64,000 nucleotides of DNA, from contig CM038710.1 of the NCBI GenBank assembly GCA_021613375.1, positions 30,741,136 to 30,805,135 of the forward strand, given 5' to 3'. Below the pieces are notes generated by a model. The model ran no database searches. It was not told the origin of the DNA and saw only the letters and a program-made list of their open reading frames with translations. Within the stretch, counting starts at the first letter, position 1. Every line of letters starts with the position of its first letter. Position numbers and translations under genes: made by a program. Source of the DNA: Megaleporinus macrocephalus. Its lineage: Eukaryota; Chordata; Actinopteri; Characiformes; Anostomidae. Below, one piece after another: positions 1 through 12,390 of the stretch.

Positions 1-203
1 TTTTAGCAAAAGAAACATTCACACTTTTCTTACATCCTATTATATAACTACTAGAAACAGATTTAATCTGTCCAGTATCATTCATTTTACTTCAGTCCTG
101 GATATGTGGAGATATTTGGAGTGCATTATTTAGTATCGTGACATTCTGGATAATTGACTTCTATTACAATCTAATGAATTCTTGTATTTTTTAATATCTC
201 AGT

Positions 204-385
204 TAGTGGTGTGTCATATCATATCGTATGCAATAATAAAATGTTATTTTCATTTTGTTGCAGTAGTGTATTCTTGAAAGATTTTTTTTAAATTCAGTGT
301 TTTGTCATATCGCCAAGAGTATCATTATCGCAAAAATACCATGAAATATCGTGATATTATTGTAGGGCCATATTGCCCACCCCTA
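204..385. mobile_element. degenerate hAT-type MITE
   Basis: TAGTGGTGTGTCATATCATA at the left and GGGCCATATTGCCCACCCCTA at the right are imperfect inverted ends, with TATCG/CGATA-rich DNA between them. The flanking 8-mers (ATCTCAGT and GTGTCAGC) match at five of eight positions, as expected of an old insertion. Confidence 0.5.
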
Positions 386-1100
386 GTGTCAGCCCAGTAT
401 GCCAATATTTTTTAAATCATTTTTTAATCTTTTTTTTTTATTTTGTAAAAGACATTTGGTCCTTTCTGACCTTATGTTGACAAACCCCAAAAAACTAAAT
501 ATCAACATGTATCATGATGGTAATTTTTTCCAATATCACCTTCACAGAGATAGGAAATCAGAGTGATTTATGTCTTTACACCCTGTAAGACACGCAGCCT
601 ATAGCTCTTTAATCCTATCTAGGACTAAAATGGACTGCCATAGAACAACAAAATGGCTCTGTAATTGATAAAGTATTTGTGGCTTTCATTCTATTCGTTC
701 TTCTAGCAACCACTGTTTCTGCCTGGCCCCCCATCGTGGGCAGTGATTGCCGCAACAGTGTGAGGCCCGATTTATTTCATAAAATGTTTACAACCAAGCC
801 ACAACCGTCTATTTTGGCTTTGGCAACTGTAGTGATTGCGCAGTAACGTGAATATAACGCGAATGCCTTGTAATATCTGTAATTTGCTGTTATCTTTATT
901 GATAACAATAAACCTCTCATTCTCATAGCTCAGAACAGAAGGGTTGTATTCACTGGGTGCTGTAGTGCACCCAACATTAAGAAATGATGCCATTGCTTCC
1001 TTATGGTGAAGAGCCAAGGTGTTTGACTGTGTGAAATAATGAACGCATGGAGATGAAAGCGCTGTCAGCATGAGCAGTCACTGAACAGCACGACGCAGAA

Positions 1101-1144
<44 letters not shown>

Positions 1145-2289
1145 ATTCTCATGCTCTGCGAGTTTGCCCGTTGTTGCTGCCAAGCTCTGTAGCAGTGGCA
1201 AGTTCTGTCAGAAAGTCCAGCGTCGGGGGAACATATTTATTTCCTCCCTGCCGCTCGTCCTCAGGGAGGGCCTGGGCATGGGCTTGGGCATGGCAGCCTT
1301 GCCCAGACTGTGTTGGCCAAGGGAACTTATCTTAAAGGAGTAGTTCAGGAGTAATGCACACATATTCCCTTTAACCAAATTATAGTCAGCCAAAATGTTA
1401 ATGCTCATTTAGTTAACAAGTAAAAGAGGCTTGACCACCAAGTAGCGCTGTGCAAACTATGAAAATGAAGAGTAGAAGCATCTTGTTAGAATTTTTGAAA
1501 TAGTTATGAAATAACAGCAATTTGGGAGGATGACCGTCTAAAACCCACGGAATTTCCAGTCCTACCTTCATTTTCCATGAAAGTATTTTCAGTCCTCACT
1601 ACTCCATCTCTTCATTGTTTCTCAGTCCTGTATCAGTCCTACTCCTGTTATAAGAAGAGGGGTCTGGCCGCCGGCTCCAGGCAGAAGCTGCCCAGAACTC
1701 CAGTCCAAGTTCTCTTCTCTAGTTCTTCCCTCATACTATCACTATGTTGTTAAAGGCATGGTCCAAACTCACGTTTCATACATGCACCTGCAAACAATGG
1801 TTTAATTTGATGAAAACTGTGAACTTTTAAACAGTAGTGTACACCAAATAGCTATTTTTATAAGCAACTGCAGCTTCCTCTTTTCATAGCTCTAGTGCGG
1901 AACTAAAGCAAACGTTTGATACCAAACATGTCTGGACTTTATTTATTTTATTTATCAATACATTAAGCAACGGTGTCATAACTGACACAATGACTCGATC
2001 CTTTAGTGTAGCCGTTGTGTTAAGATATGGCAGATGGTAGGATGGGAAATTTCTAGGGAGTTATGTGAGTGAAGATGCCTGCCCCAGGATTTTCTGTCCA
2101 CGCACGACCCAATACACAACATCACACTTGTAGTCTAAACCGGACGGTCAATTTCTGTCTCAACCTAGAGACTAGAGATGAACCAGTCTGAAACTGACCC
2201 AGACTGGACCATCACTACCCACTGTAACCTGACAGAATAAACACCTGTTTCTGTTTAGTGACCGCGTCATTAGAGCATAGAGTATAAAA
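386..2289. other. intronic stretch, nothing recognised
   Basis: Mostly unique AT-rich DNA apart from the CA array at 1102. A GC-richer block at 1200-1330 (GGGCCTGGGCATGGGCTTGG-like) overlaps a minus-strand frame with no similarity I recognise. Confidence 0.5.
1102..1142. repeat. (CA)n microsatellite
   Basis: About 20 uninterrupted AC units. Confidence 0.95.
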
Positions 2290-2331
2290 GTATATAACAG
2301 TACTAAAAATGTATAAAACAGTACTAAAAAT
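2290..2331. repeat. 21-bp unit repeated twice
   Basis: GTATATAACAGTACTAAAAAT and GTATAAAACAGTACTAAAAAT lie head to tail and differ at one base. The second unit overlaps the left arm of the adjoining palindrome. Confidence 0.75.
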
Positions 2332-2450
2332 GTGCTATTGTATTTTGATCAATTGTCAAAGTAGGTTCAGCTTGAACAAATGTCTTCTCCAGATGTTTTG
2401 TTCAAGCTGACCCTACTTTGACAAATTGATCATGTTACAATAGCACATTT
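2328..2450. repeat. 123-bp near-perfect palindrome
   Basis: The left arm 2328-2380 and right arm 2396-2450 pair over about 53 bp with only a few mismatches near AAATGTGCTATTGTA, one single-base offset and one G/T difference. The loop is 15 nt (2381-2395). It could be a foldback MITE or, if transcribed within the intron, a long hairpin RNA. No clear target duplication was seen. Two 21-bp tandem units (2290-2310 and 2311-2331) abut its left edge. Confidence 0.8.
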
Positions 2451-2648
2451 ACTTTGGGTAAATTCTGCACACAGAACAACATGTTAATTAGAAGACACTA
2501 AAAACATACTAACGTAGAAATGTTTGTTTAAGGCTGCTTTACATAGATTTTGTGCCTGTTAAAATATAAATATATATTTTAGAGCAGTGGAAAATAGTAA
2601 AGAATAAAGTAAGAAAACTAAATCATGGGAACTGTGGGATAAAATCTG

Positions 2649-2960
2649 TTAAAGGGGACCCATTATACTCCTTATCCTAATTTTATTTTTGTTGTGTACT
2701 AGTATAGAAAAACACTGTATTGTTCTCATACCGCACATCTGTATTTACCTTCTGTTCTTAATTGCTTTGTTAGAGCTCCTGTGTCATTAAGCCCCATCTC
2801 CCAATAAGTCCAGTGTGTTCTCATTGGTCAACTTATCTACTCTGTCATCATTGGTAAACCCTTGGAGGAGTTAAAAGCGAAAGCAGAGTGTAACTTGGCA
2901 GAGCAGTCCTATCCAACTGGGTTCTGACAAACATTTTAAGCTCTGGCGTATATGCAGTCT
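2649..2960. mobile_element. TTAA-type dispersed repeat, left part
   Basis: TTAAAGGGGACCCATTATAC starts a stretch that looks like a widespread fish repeat. An inverted version of the same terminus occurs at 54015-54043. A TTAA target is typical of piggyBac-like or Kolobok-like MITEs. The right end of this copy was not found. Confidence 0.45.
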
Positions 2961-3329
2961 GTGTTAAATATGTAGTAGCATTGCCTTACAGCTAACTGTG
3001 GTGGACATCTGTGAGGTAACCGCCCTCTGTGGAGTTTTTTTTTTTTTTTTATTCAAACTGTTTTGTTCTTGTACGTTTTGTTGACTCTACAAATTCCCAG
3101 AGATGTTCTGACATATAGACTGTAGTCTTTGTGTATGTAGGGATTTATCATGTTCTATATATAGTGTGTAGGTGACTGTGTTCTGTGTGTGGTATAGGTG
3201 ACTGGGTTCTGTTAGGTAACTGCTGTGCGGCAGGGCGGGGCTGGGAGTGAGCGTGTTGGGAGGGGATTGTAGGGGTGACAGCTGAGTGCTCGCCCTTGAG
3301 TTCCCCAGACACAGTCATGGAGGGGGAGG

Positions 3330-3530
3330 AATACAGAGAGAGAGAGAGAAAGAGAGAGAGAGAGTGAGAGAGAGAGCTGCTCTTATTCTGCTGTTTCAGC
3401 AGTCTGCTCTCCACCACAGCACTGCAATGCTCCTTACTCTCACCCCCCTATTCATCTCTCTTTCCACCCCCTCTTTTTCTTTCTCTCTCTCACTCTCTCT
3501 CTTTCTCTCACTCTCTCCTGCTCTTTATGG
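3330..3530. repeat. GA block followed by CT block
   Basis: GAGA-rich DNA at 3336-3376 and TC-rich DNA at 3456-3520 form complementary low-complexity arms about 80 bp apart that could pair. The plus frame at 3286-3753 crossing them is low-complexity and not a gene. Confidence 0.75.
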
Positions 3531-3691
3531 AGGAACGGCCCGGTCACCTTCTCCGCTGTTAAATTTAATACTGCACAGAGAGCGAGAGAGCGAAACAGGA
3601 GGGGGAAAAACGAAAGTGAGGAAAACGAAAGACAGAGAGGGGGGCTTTTTATGCAGTTTGGGATTCAGCGACAGAAACATTTGTGGATCTG

Positions 3692-3722
3692 CACACACAC
3701 ACCCACACACACACACACACAC
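3692..3722. repeat. (CA)n microsatellite
   Basis: CA array with one ACCC interruption. A second CA array lies at 3839-3871. Confidence 0.9.
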
Positions 3723-4333
3723 TCAGGGACATGCAGGGGCAGTGTGTGTGTGAGGTGTTGGTGTCTCACTGAGTGAAGAGCTAACTCTCTGTATGTGTTT
3801 ACTCTAGCTAAAGCTTAATAGCTGCCTGCATATAAACATACACACACACAAACACACACACACACACACACTGATTCTGATGGCTCATAAACATGCTGGC
3901 CACCTTTCCCCAGCTACGAGTGAGCTTCATTCACACAGAAGCAGAAACAGCCTTTAGCTACACACAAGCAAAAGCATCATCTCTGCTGTTTTGGTTTAAT
4001 TTCTAATGCAGATTGATGTTCTGAATAGACTGTTTAATTGTTTTGTGTGATGATATGGAACTACCTGCAGGACTGTCAGAGATCATCTATTTATTTAATT
4101 TCTAGTAAAGATGGCTTTTACGTACAAGTGAGATGTTTCTGAGGAGATCAGATGCAGATTAATTCACTTGCATAAGGAGAGGAAAGAAAGGAAACGAAGC
4201 AGAAAAAAGAATTATGAGATATACAGAAATTGAGAATCAACTGTGCAGGACCTGCTGGACCACCAAACCTGTTAACATCAGATAAACAGTAAATAAAGCT
4301 TTTATCTTTGAGAGAGAGGGGAGAAAATCAAGC

Positions 4334-4431
4334 TCCACTCTTGCTTCAGATTTGAAAAATCCACCAGTGTTTTTGTCCTCTGTCATTTCTACTATGAAAA
4401 GGCTGCGCTATGATTCTAAAAGGACACTTAT
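4334..4431 (+). pseudogene. Tc1/mariner transposase fragment
   Basis: The frame starting TCCACTCTTGCTTCAGAT reads STLASDLKNPPVFLSSVIST, then MKRLRYDSKRTL. It aligns with the copy at 9220 (STLASDLKKLQVFPAICSSI) and corresponds to the N-terminal helix-turn-helix part of a fish Tc1-like transposase. It is a short decayed fragment; the catalytic triad is absent. Confidence 0.6.
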
Positions 4432-4571
4432 ACATTAGTGAAAAAAGCAAATAGACTAAAAGAACATTTGCAAAAATTTAAAAGAAGCTGCTTGTGTTGT
4501 CAGAACAGTATACTGACCACAGTCCCACTAAATGTAAGGTTTTCTGTAAAATAAGCCTGTTTTATATATAC

Positions 4572-5030
4572 GCTACTGTGCAAAAGTAATGTTTTAACCA
4601 ATAAGAACACCAGATATCATTAATGTAAATAATGTAGATTAATGTAGATATCATAGATGTAAACAAGCAAAGATACTATACAAAGTAGAATGGATATCTT
4701 ATTGTGAAAGAAGTAGATAATATCTTGTGCGCCAGTTTGAAGAAGTTTACTTCTAGATTTCGCCTTGACGCCCCATTTATTCGATTCCTTCACCAGCAAT
4801 CCTGATTTAGGTTAATAAAGTACTGAATAGTTAAAGCAGGTATTAAATGATAACTTTAAATAATGCTGGGTTGTCACAAGAAAAAGCATGGATAGGGTTA
4901 AATAAGCACACTAACCTATAAAACAAGCACTACTAACTGTATTAACACTATTTTAATTTTTTTTGCTGAGCAAATAAACATTACCTGTCTGGAAAAAAAG
5001 CTTTTTAAATATAATGCCCCAGAGTGCCTC
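4572..5030. mobile_element. mariner-like MITE copy A (right end decayed)
   Basis: The segment starts with CTACTGTGCAAAAGTAATG and shares blocks in the same order with 23020-23471, including AGTAGATAATATCTTGT, GACGCCCCA, CACCAGCAATC and AAAGCAGGTATTA. It ends near GCCCCAGAGTGCCTCATG, which looks like a decayed ...GTGCCTAAGG terminus. No coding capacity. Confidence 0.65.
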
Positions 5031-5374
5031 ATGTCCAAAAATGCATGTTCATTTCTAATAAAAATACTGGGAGTGTAAATACCAACACATCTGAAGTACG
5101 ACTCAGCCTTTTGTTTGAAAGTAATGACCAGTACGGCAGTTCATGCTGAATATGAAGTATTTTTATGTCTATGTATTTCTTACAAGGCACTTTCACAGTG
5201 GTTCCTTTATTTGTGTGATTTACTTAAATGGCAGTATGCTGTGTAGTACTAGACAGTGTTTAGAGAGAGGAGCAGTTGTCTGTATAGATTCTCAGATTCC
5301 TGAAAACAGTGCAGTTTGTTGTACTGTTTTGCTTATGTAAGGTGTACTCCGCCACATTGTCTGAAGACACTATA

Positions 5375-5408
<34 letters not shown>

Positions 5409-6779
5409 AAGGGGGGGTAGATTTAGTGCTGAGACATGGTGCGCTACTGCTGCTGAGTGTCTTATCCACCATAGTAGACACCTTAGCCTTCCTCCCACAC
5501 TATTTAACTGTGTTCACATTACAGGTAATCTGGTAAACATTACATCAGATTTTATTTACCCAGTTTTCAACACAGTTATCACACAACTCTCCCGTCACAG
5601 AGTGCCACCAGGCTTTGAGGGTGCCGTACCTTTTAAAACTACCACTTACATGACATTATTGGACAGTTCAGTGTTCAGTGTGGAGAATGCTAACTGCTAA
5701 CGTTATGTTAGTTAACAGATGCCTGGCTTGCTCTCTTGGACGTGGATGGATGGCTGTGGCATCGCCAGGGATGGGATTTGCAGTTTGAACCTGGATAGGA
5801 CTTAACCTTGAGACGCTCAAATTTTTATCAAATGTGACAGATTTTTTTTTTTTAGTAGTGTGTGAACAGATTTGTTCTTGTCTGTATATTGGAACACATG
5901 CCATCTGTAAACACCAGCTGCCCTTTACATTGTGTCATTGTGGTAATATTTCATAATGAATGGGCCAGTTACTTTTAGATATGTATTTATTTAAATATTT
6001 AGGTATTAGTTGCCGTTATACATTCAGACAATAATATATATATTTTTATATATTTTCCTAAGTAATAATCTCTAGTGGCATAAGTTTACGTTCAATTAAA
6101 CTCTCATAAAAGGAGAGCATAGTAGAAGAAAACTGTATGCAGTAGAATGCAGAAAAATAGATACACTTACTGTTGTGATATTGTTAAGATTTAGAAACAA
6201 GCACTTTCAGCTAAAGTGTTTATCTAAAATAATCTAAATTGTGCACAAATTGTCGGAGAAAAATGTCTAGGCCATCTAAAGTTAATCAACATTGCATTTT
6301 TTGCATATCGTATTTTATTTATGCGTTAAAAAGTAAAGTAGTCTTAAAATGCAAAAAAATATTATCAGTATATACCAGTATCTGCCCCAGTAAGACGTTT
6401 GTTGGTCATAGTAATGCCCCAGAAATCCCAATTCAGTGCATCCATATTCTCTGATCTGATGCCTTCTTCCAGGGCAAAGGTCTGTTTACAGTAATGTCAG
6501 ATACAGATCACTTACAAAGACAAATTTAAGCCGTTGAGGCAGAAAGATTGCATCTGAGCAAGAAATAGGATATAAGCAAGAAGGCTTGTAATGTGAACAT
6601 GGCTTTGGCCACTTTCTTTAGGCCATGCTGAACAATCCAAACAGAAAACGCCCTCAAACCCTGGAGCATGCAGATCTCTCTAACTCCTACAGATTTCCAT
6701 GTTGATTGCATCCTTCTGCTCGTGGAACCCAGAGCCCCAGTTTGGAGAGCTTATGCTTCCACGGTCCTTCCATCATAAT
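5031..6779. other. intronic stretch, nothing recognised
   Basis: AT-rich unique DNA with one GT array (5379). Short open frames have no recognisable domains. Confidence 0.5.
5379..5407. repeat. (GT)n microsatellite
   Basis: About 14 uninterrupted GT units. Confidence 0.95.
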
Positions 6780-7205
6780 GATTGATCGAGAATGTTAGTC
6801 TTGTTTTTTGTTTAAATGTTTTAAGAGCTGTGGAATGGATACTCATCATCAATTTGATCAGGTTCACATACCATATAGATGCAATTTGTAGTTCTATAAT
6901 TGCAGATTGTAGTCCATCTGTTTCTCTGCAAAATTTGTTAGCCTTTTTTTTTACCTCTTTCATCAATGGTCAGGACTAACATGCTGCCACCATGTCAGTT
7001 TCACTGTGGTGCTGAGAACAATTCATCATCCAAATAATACCCGCTGAGTGGTAGTCCTGTTGGGGTTGTTGATGAACACAGTACAAAATTATGCAGTCTG
7101 TAATAGTAAAAACAAAGTGCACCTGTATGTTAAGTAGGTCTAAAATGGACAATAAGTGTGAATTAACTGTTGCTGTGCCTGATAAAGTGCCCAGTGAAAA
7201 TGTAT
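6780..7205. repeat. two head-to-head copies of one dispersed repeat
   Basis: Read on the minus strand, 6780-6975 contains AACAGATGGACTACAATCTG and CTACAAATTGCATCTATATG. On the plus strand, 6985-7200 contains the same family in opposite orientation (GTCAGTTTCACTGTGGTGCT, GTAAGTAGGTCTAAAATGGA-like). The arrangement is an imperfect large inverted repeat of a common fish repeat. The open frames crossing it are shadows. Confidence 0.5.
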
Positions 7206-7759
7206 AAGCTATTGATTTTTCTGGAAAAAAGCAATAAAAAACATATATATAAACAAAAAATTACATCATGTACTAAGTATGTCCTGTTGCAGTCAAATTC
7301 TGCTTCTTCCAATTCTCACAAGTAAAATTCCAAATGCTGGGGTCAACATCTCTGGGTTAGCCAGCCTATTGTTCTGGATACAGCGGCAGAGTCTTTGATT
7401 GATTTGCATGTTTTTATCTGTTTTGAGGGATTTCTTTGCCACACATTTTCAAAGTTTAGGCTTAAAATCTGCTTGCATTTATTTATTTATTTATTTTATT
7501 TTGTCCCACAGTGGGCAAATAGACAGGAACACCTGTGGATCTTAGTGGAGGTTGGTTGTCTCCTAACTCTCCAAGACTAAAGCTCTAAGTATACAGTTTA
7601 TCTAATAGTAAGTTTTTGGTGGTTTCATATCCAATCTCCTCAGAAATGTCTCTAAAAAAACTGACTGAAAATGCTGAACGATATATATATATAGTGTTAC
7701 TCCTTACAAGGCGCTCTGTTTTCCCACTGAAGAACATAGTTGTTATAATAGTTATGTTT

Positions 7760-7839
7760 CTCGATTGATAGTTAATTGATCGACAAGCAAAGCCTGAAGG
7801 TTAACCGACTGTAGAAATAGTGGTTAGTTTCAGCCCTAA
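7760..7839. mobile_element. hAT-type terminus fragment
   Basis: CGATTGATAGTTAATTGATC ... GTTAGTTTCAGCCCTA resembles the right terminus of the common fish hAT family whose left end is TAGGGCTGAAAC. No left partner was found. Confidence 0.35.
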
Positions 7840-9219
7840 CTCGAAGTCAGCCTGACCAGCCAGGCTGTGTGCAGGCTTGTGGGTGCTCGGTGCCAAGCTC
7901 TCCAGCTACACTCAGTGAGCTGGATTGTACAGGGCTGCAGCTGGCCTTTTTGAAAAGCTGGCACAGGCTGCCCCAATCTCCTCCACCGTCAAACTCACTT
8001 ACCACACTGGCTAATAGTATACAAACCGAGCCGGCCGCCAGCCGCTGCCCGCGCTACATGTCTTTGTGTTTGCGTCCTGTCAGTCACGGAGGAAGCTCAC
8101 ACTCCCGCACACACACACACACCCACACAGGCGTTATCGGTGTGTTTGGCCATGCATGGAGGGAAGACTCGTGGGCTTTGGCCTGCTGCTGTATGGATAA
8201 AGAGATAAAAACAGGGTGGTGCGCATGAGAATGGAATCTGGAATGAGAGAGAGAGTGAGGGTGAGAGCTGGAGGTAGCAGGCTGAAGAAAAATAGATGGA
8301 GGGAGGCAGAAGGAGGGCAAATGTCAGCATGGAAAAACAAGAACAGAGAGAGCATGGAAGCAAGGTGCGTAAGCAGCAGAGGAGGTCAGCGCTGACCATC
8401 CATTCTCTTCCCAGACCTTGAGATAGAGGCAATGTTTTAATATCCTTTCTCTGATGTGTGGTCAGCAAGCATTTGTTCACTTCAAGCTTTTAGACCTGCT
8501 ACACAATGCTTCACCATATCTCACATGAAAACTTCTCACTTTGTTTTGTCCACATAATGTCCTGCTCAGTAAGTGCATCCAGTAATAAACATTGTTTAAT
8601 TTTATTGGGACATTAATTCTGATTTGGGTACACATTAGTTAATGAATGGGATTTTTTTCCCATGAATATTTTTTGCTGTAGCTGTCCTTCTTTTAGTACA
8701 CACTGCCCATCAGACATCTGCAGACAACTTGTACTTTTAAATTGTGAAAAAAAAAAACCTGAAAAAGCTACAGTTATGCATCTCAGTCAAACTTTGGAAA
8801 AGTGCTTTGGCTTTGTTTCGAAGATAGCACAGTCAAGAATATTGTCTCAAGTGTTTACACCTGTGACATTCTTTAATATGAAGTATGTAAAATATTACTA
8901 TGAATTTCATAAAGAAATAAAAAATCAAATCCGCAAGCAGTGAATTACTGGTGACACACTCTGAATGAAGCTGCAGATATGATTTTCATCATTTTATTAT
9001 TGCATTTAAACATTTATTTAGTTTGAAATTTAAATAACAGCATGGTTTTTCATTAGTTGAAGAGCATTTACAGTAGACCTTTTAAGCACAAGTTTTTAAT
9101 TTTTCTGTTTTTAAGCAGTGTAGATGCATAATCCGCTTTCATAAGCAGTTAGAAAGTCAAGATTTCACAAAACTGCAGTTCAATATCTCGGTAACCAAAA
9201 GGAAATAGGAGAAAATCAA

Positions 9220-9465
9220 TCCACTCTTGCTTCAGATCTAAAAAAATTACAGGTATTTCCAGCCATCTGTTCTTCCATTCTGAGAAGACAGCTCAATGCT
9301 ATGGGTATGAAAGGATGTATAGCTGTCAAGAAGTCTTTAAAACCTGTTTTAAGAGGAAAGGACTGTTCACCCTAGAGCCTAGACCTCAGCGTCATTTATT
9401 GTGTTTGGGATTATTTGGATCATGAGAAGCAGAAAGTTGAACTAGCTACTAAGACTGACCTTTAG
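9220..9465 (+). pseudogene. internally deleted Tc1/mariner transposase
   Basis: Two in-frame pieces of one transposase are visible. The first reads STLASDLKKL, then SSILRRQLNAMGMKGC and a basic stretch, and ends at a TAG near 9375. The second reads SLDLSVIYCVWDYLDHEKQK and ends at TAG 9463-9465. The second corresponds to the Tc1 DLNxIExVWDYL block that carries the last acidic catalytic residue, which is Tyr here, so the copy is dead. The middle of the protein is missing. An inverted-repeat-like end (TATTTTTGGCCATATATTGT) lies at 9537-9556. Confidence 0.7.
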
Positions 9466-9528
9466 AAATGGGGGGAAAAATACTTTGAACTCCAAGCTCA
9501 ATGCCCAAGCTCATGAAGGTGCAATTGT

Positions 9529-9559
9529 CAGGTGTCCACATATTTTTGGCCATATATTG
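9529..9559. repeat. terminal repeat of a Tc1/mariner-like element
   Basis: TGTCCACATATTTTTGGCCA followed by TATATTGTGAC resembles the inverted form of the fish Tc1 terminus TACACTATATGGxCAAAA. It probably ends the element that carries the broken transposase at 9220-9465. Confidence 0.45.
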
Positions 9560-10887
9560 TGACACAGATTTCCTGCATAAATGATCTTGTAAATGATTGT
9601 CTTGTAATAATTGTGCACATAAATAATGTGACAAATACCATAAATGTGAACTTGGTTTTATCCAAATTAGTTAAAAAAAGCAATAAGCAATAATAAAGAG
9701 TGTTCAAAAGAGTCCAGTAAATTATTTAGCATAACATTTGAAAGCAAAAGTACCTTCTGTGTCACTCCTTTCAGGAAAATGTACCTATCACATACATAAA
9801 TAGCCTATGCTTTGCTCATCATTGCTGAAATGAAGCTTAGGAACATCAATAGCTCCCCCTGTGGCAGCTTTCTGAGAATCTGCTCTCCTCAAGCAGTCTG
9901 TTTCAAGCGGTCTTTCTCCAGCCTTAGATCCTCTCTTTCAGAAACCTTCGCTCACATTGCAGAGCTCCAGCACCTACACAGCTTTGTACGAGGCAAGTTA
10001 TCGGATTTGCAGGGCAAATGTGGGTATTTGGGTAGGATATTCCTGTCCTGATTTAAGAAAAACACAGTTAATTCTTCGGCTGGGGCCAGCGGTGGTCCAC
10101 TCTGTGCCGGTGTAATTAATTCTGTGCTGCGATGCTGCAGCGAGGCCGGCACTCAGTGTGACAACTTGAAGTAGTGTGTTTTATTTACACCTCTCTCTAA
10201 GTCTGGGATGATGCGGCTGATCCTGTGGTGGCCTCTCCTCTTTACGGCGCGTGATGGATGGGCTGGACGGCTGAGTCCAGGAGCCGCTCCCACACTGCAG
10301 CTGCCCCCGCCGTCTCCCAACGTGGAGCTGTGACCAGGGGAGGAGGTTATCTGTGGATTAGGAGAAATTAGAGCTCGATGAATAAATAAATAAAATTAAT
10401 GACGGAGGTGGAGGAAGTGAGGGAGGTTCATCTCCTGCTGACAGGATGCTGCGTGTGTGTGTGAGCATGTGTGTAGTCATGTATTTAGCTCAGAGTGTGG
10501 ACTAAATATCGTGTTCATTTAGGTGTGGCTCAGGCTGACTATTGTTAATAGAGTTTTAGTACTGACTAATATAAATACCTTGACTTTGATGCTGATTTCT
10601 GAATGTTATCTTGTTTATTGTAAATAGAAAAAAATACAGTTTTACAAAACCTGCATACTCTATATACTCTATAATTTAATAAAAAACAATCAGAATCTTT
10701 TTCTTACTCTAGCATTTGGGTAGATAAGGCCAAGCAAGCACTCCCGTCGGTTGACCTGAAGGCCTGATTCACCAACACAATTAGGACCGTGGAATTAAGC
10801 AATCATCAAGTCAATTATTGATTGGCAATGGGTGGAACCAATTTCATGATGTAAAAAGTCCACTCGGGTTTCTGGAAGTCCTAAATA
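9560..10887. other. intronic stretch with a possible conserved block
   Basis: Unique DNA. 10200-10440 is GC-richer, with GATTAGGAGAAATTAGAGCT and AAATAAATAAAATTAATGAC, a mixture often seen in conserved non-coding elements. No gene. Confidence 0.35.
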
Positions 10888-11828
10888 CACTATATGGACA
10901 AAAGTATTGGGACACCTACACATTACATCTGCAGGGGGTTTTATGACCCCCCTTTCTAAATACAAAGGCATTAATATGAAGCTTTGTAGCTATAACATAT
11001 ATACAGCTTCCACAGTTCTGGTTAGGCTTTCAACTAGATTTTGGAGTGTGTCTGTGGGAGCTTTTTGCAGATTCATCCTGAAGAGCATTTGTGAGATCAA
11101 ACACTGAGAGGGCCCAGCTCACAATCTCCGTTCTAGTTCATCCCAGAGGTGTTCAATGGAGTTCGAGGTCAGGGCTCTGTGCAGACCAGTCAAGTACTTC
11201 TCTTTACAGTGCGCTCAATGCAGACAGGCAGGTGTTGTTCTCCTGGCATTCGCCAAACCCAGACTCGTCCATCAGATTGCCAGATAGAGAAATGTGATTT
11301 ATCACTCCGAAGAACATGGATCCACTGATCCAGACTCCAGTGATAATGTGCTTTACACTTCTCCATTCAACAGTTGGCACTGTGTTTGGTGATGTAAGGC
11401 AGATGCTGAGTCATGGAAACCCATGTCATGAGCTCCCGATGCACAGTTATGATGCTGATGTTAAGGCTTGAGTAGGTTCAGAACTCTGCAATTATTGAGT
11501 CAGCAGAGCGCTGGAGACTTTTATGGATGCAGAGCCTTAGCACTTAGCTCAGGTCTGTAAGTTGCTGTGGTTCCTAAATGCTTCCACTTTTCAGTAACAC
11601 TGCTCACAATGAATCGCAGACTATGTAGGAGGGAAGAAATTTCACAAACTGACTTGTTGCAACAGTAGCACTCTGTTAGAGCAGCACACTCAAATTCAGT
11701 AGGTTGTTTTGTAAAGTCAGACTGCATGACTAGGCACTTTAATTTATATACCTCTGGCAATGGGACTAAATGAAATGCCTGAATTAAGTGATAAAGAGGT
11801 GTGTCCCAATACTGTTCTTCATATAGTG
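10888..11828. mobile_element. Tc1/mariner-type non-autonomous element, 941 bp
   Basis: The left end, CACTATATGGACAAAAGTAT followed by TGGGACAC, is mirrored at the right by GTGTCCCAATACTG...ATATAGTG. TA dinucleotides at 10886-10887 and 11829-11830 fit the Tc1/mariner target duplication. The ends are slightly diverged. No transposase frame was recognised inside; the two short open frames here are not similar to any protein I know. Confidence 0.75.
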
Positions 11829-12390
11829 TACATCACTGTGACTGTATGAACAAGTGAAAAGCAAAATTCTGTCAGCTGAAATGAAAAAAGAAATCTGTGC
11901 CTTAAAGAGTCATTGTAGAACTGCTACGTACAAGGTAAAATATACATGTTGATATATTAGTATTAAAGCAGCACTGTGTAGGATTTGGGGATTTTTAAGA
12001 TATCTCTGAAGGAAATATGTAATTGTGCTTCTGACCCCATAAAAGCAGTCAAAAGTTTATGAATGACTGTCTTTTTAGGATGTGATTGAATTATCATCAT
12101 ATTTTTATTAGTATAATGTTTTTCATTTGAGACCTAAACATCGAGGCCGGACCTACATTTTGAGTCTGCATGGGTGATGTCAATATGTCTGTTCCAGCAC
12201 CTCTCACATTTAAATGACTATTGTAGACATTGCAGAGTGACTTAACACTTACATATATGCACACCATATATTTAGCGCTCTTCATACTCAGAAACTCTAC
12301 TTCTTTCAGTTCTGTTACAAAGTGCTTATTAAACATACTACTGGAAATCCATAGGGGTGCTTAAAGAAATTAGCATGAGACATGTTTTTT

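Noticed and set aside
1208..1408. Minus-strand frame over a GC-richer block, considered as a possible exon
   Set aside because: No recognisable protein similarity and no convincing acceptor/donor pair.
3286..3753. 155-codon plus frame starting MLALEFPRHSHGGG
   Set aside because: Crosses GA, CT and CA arrays; most residues are repeat-encoded.
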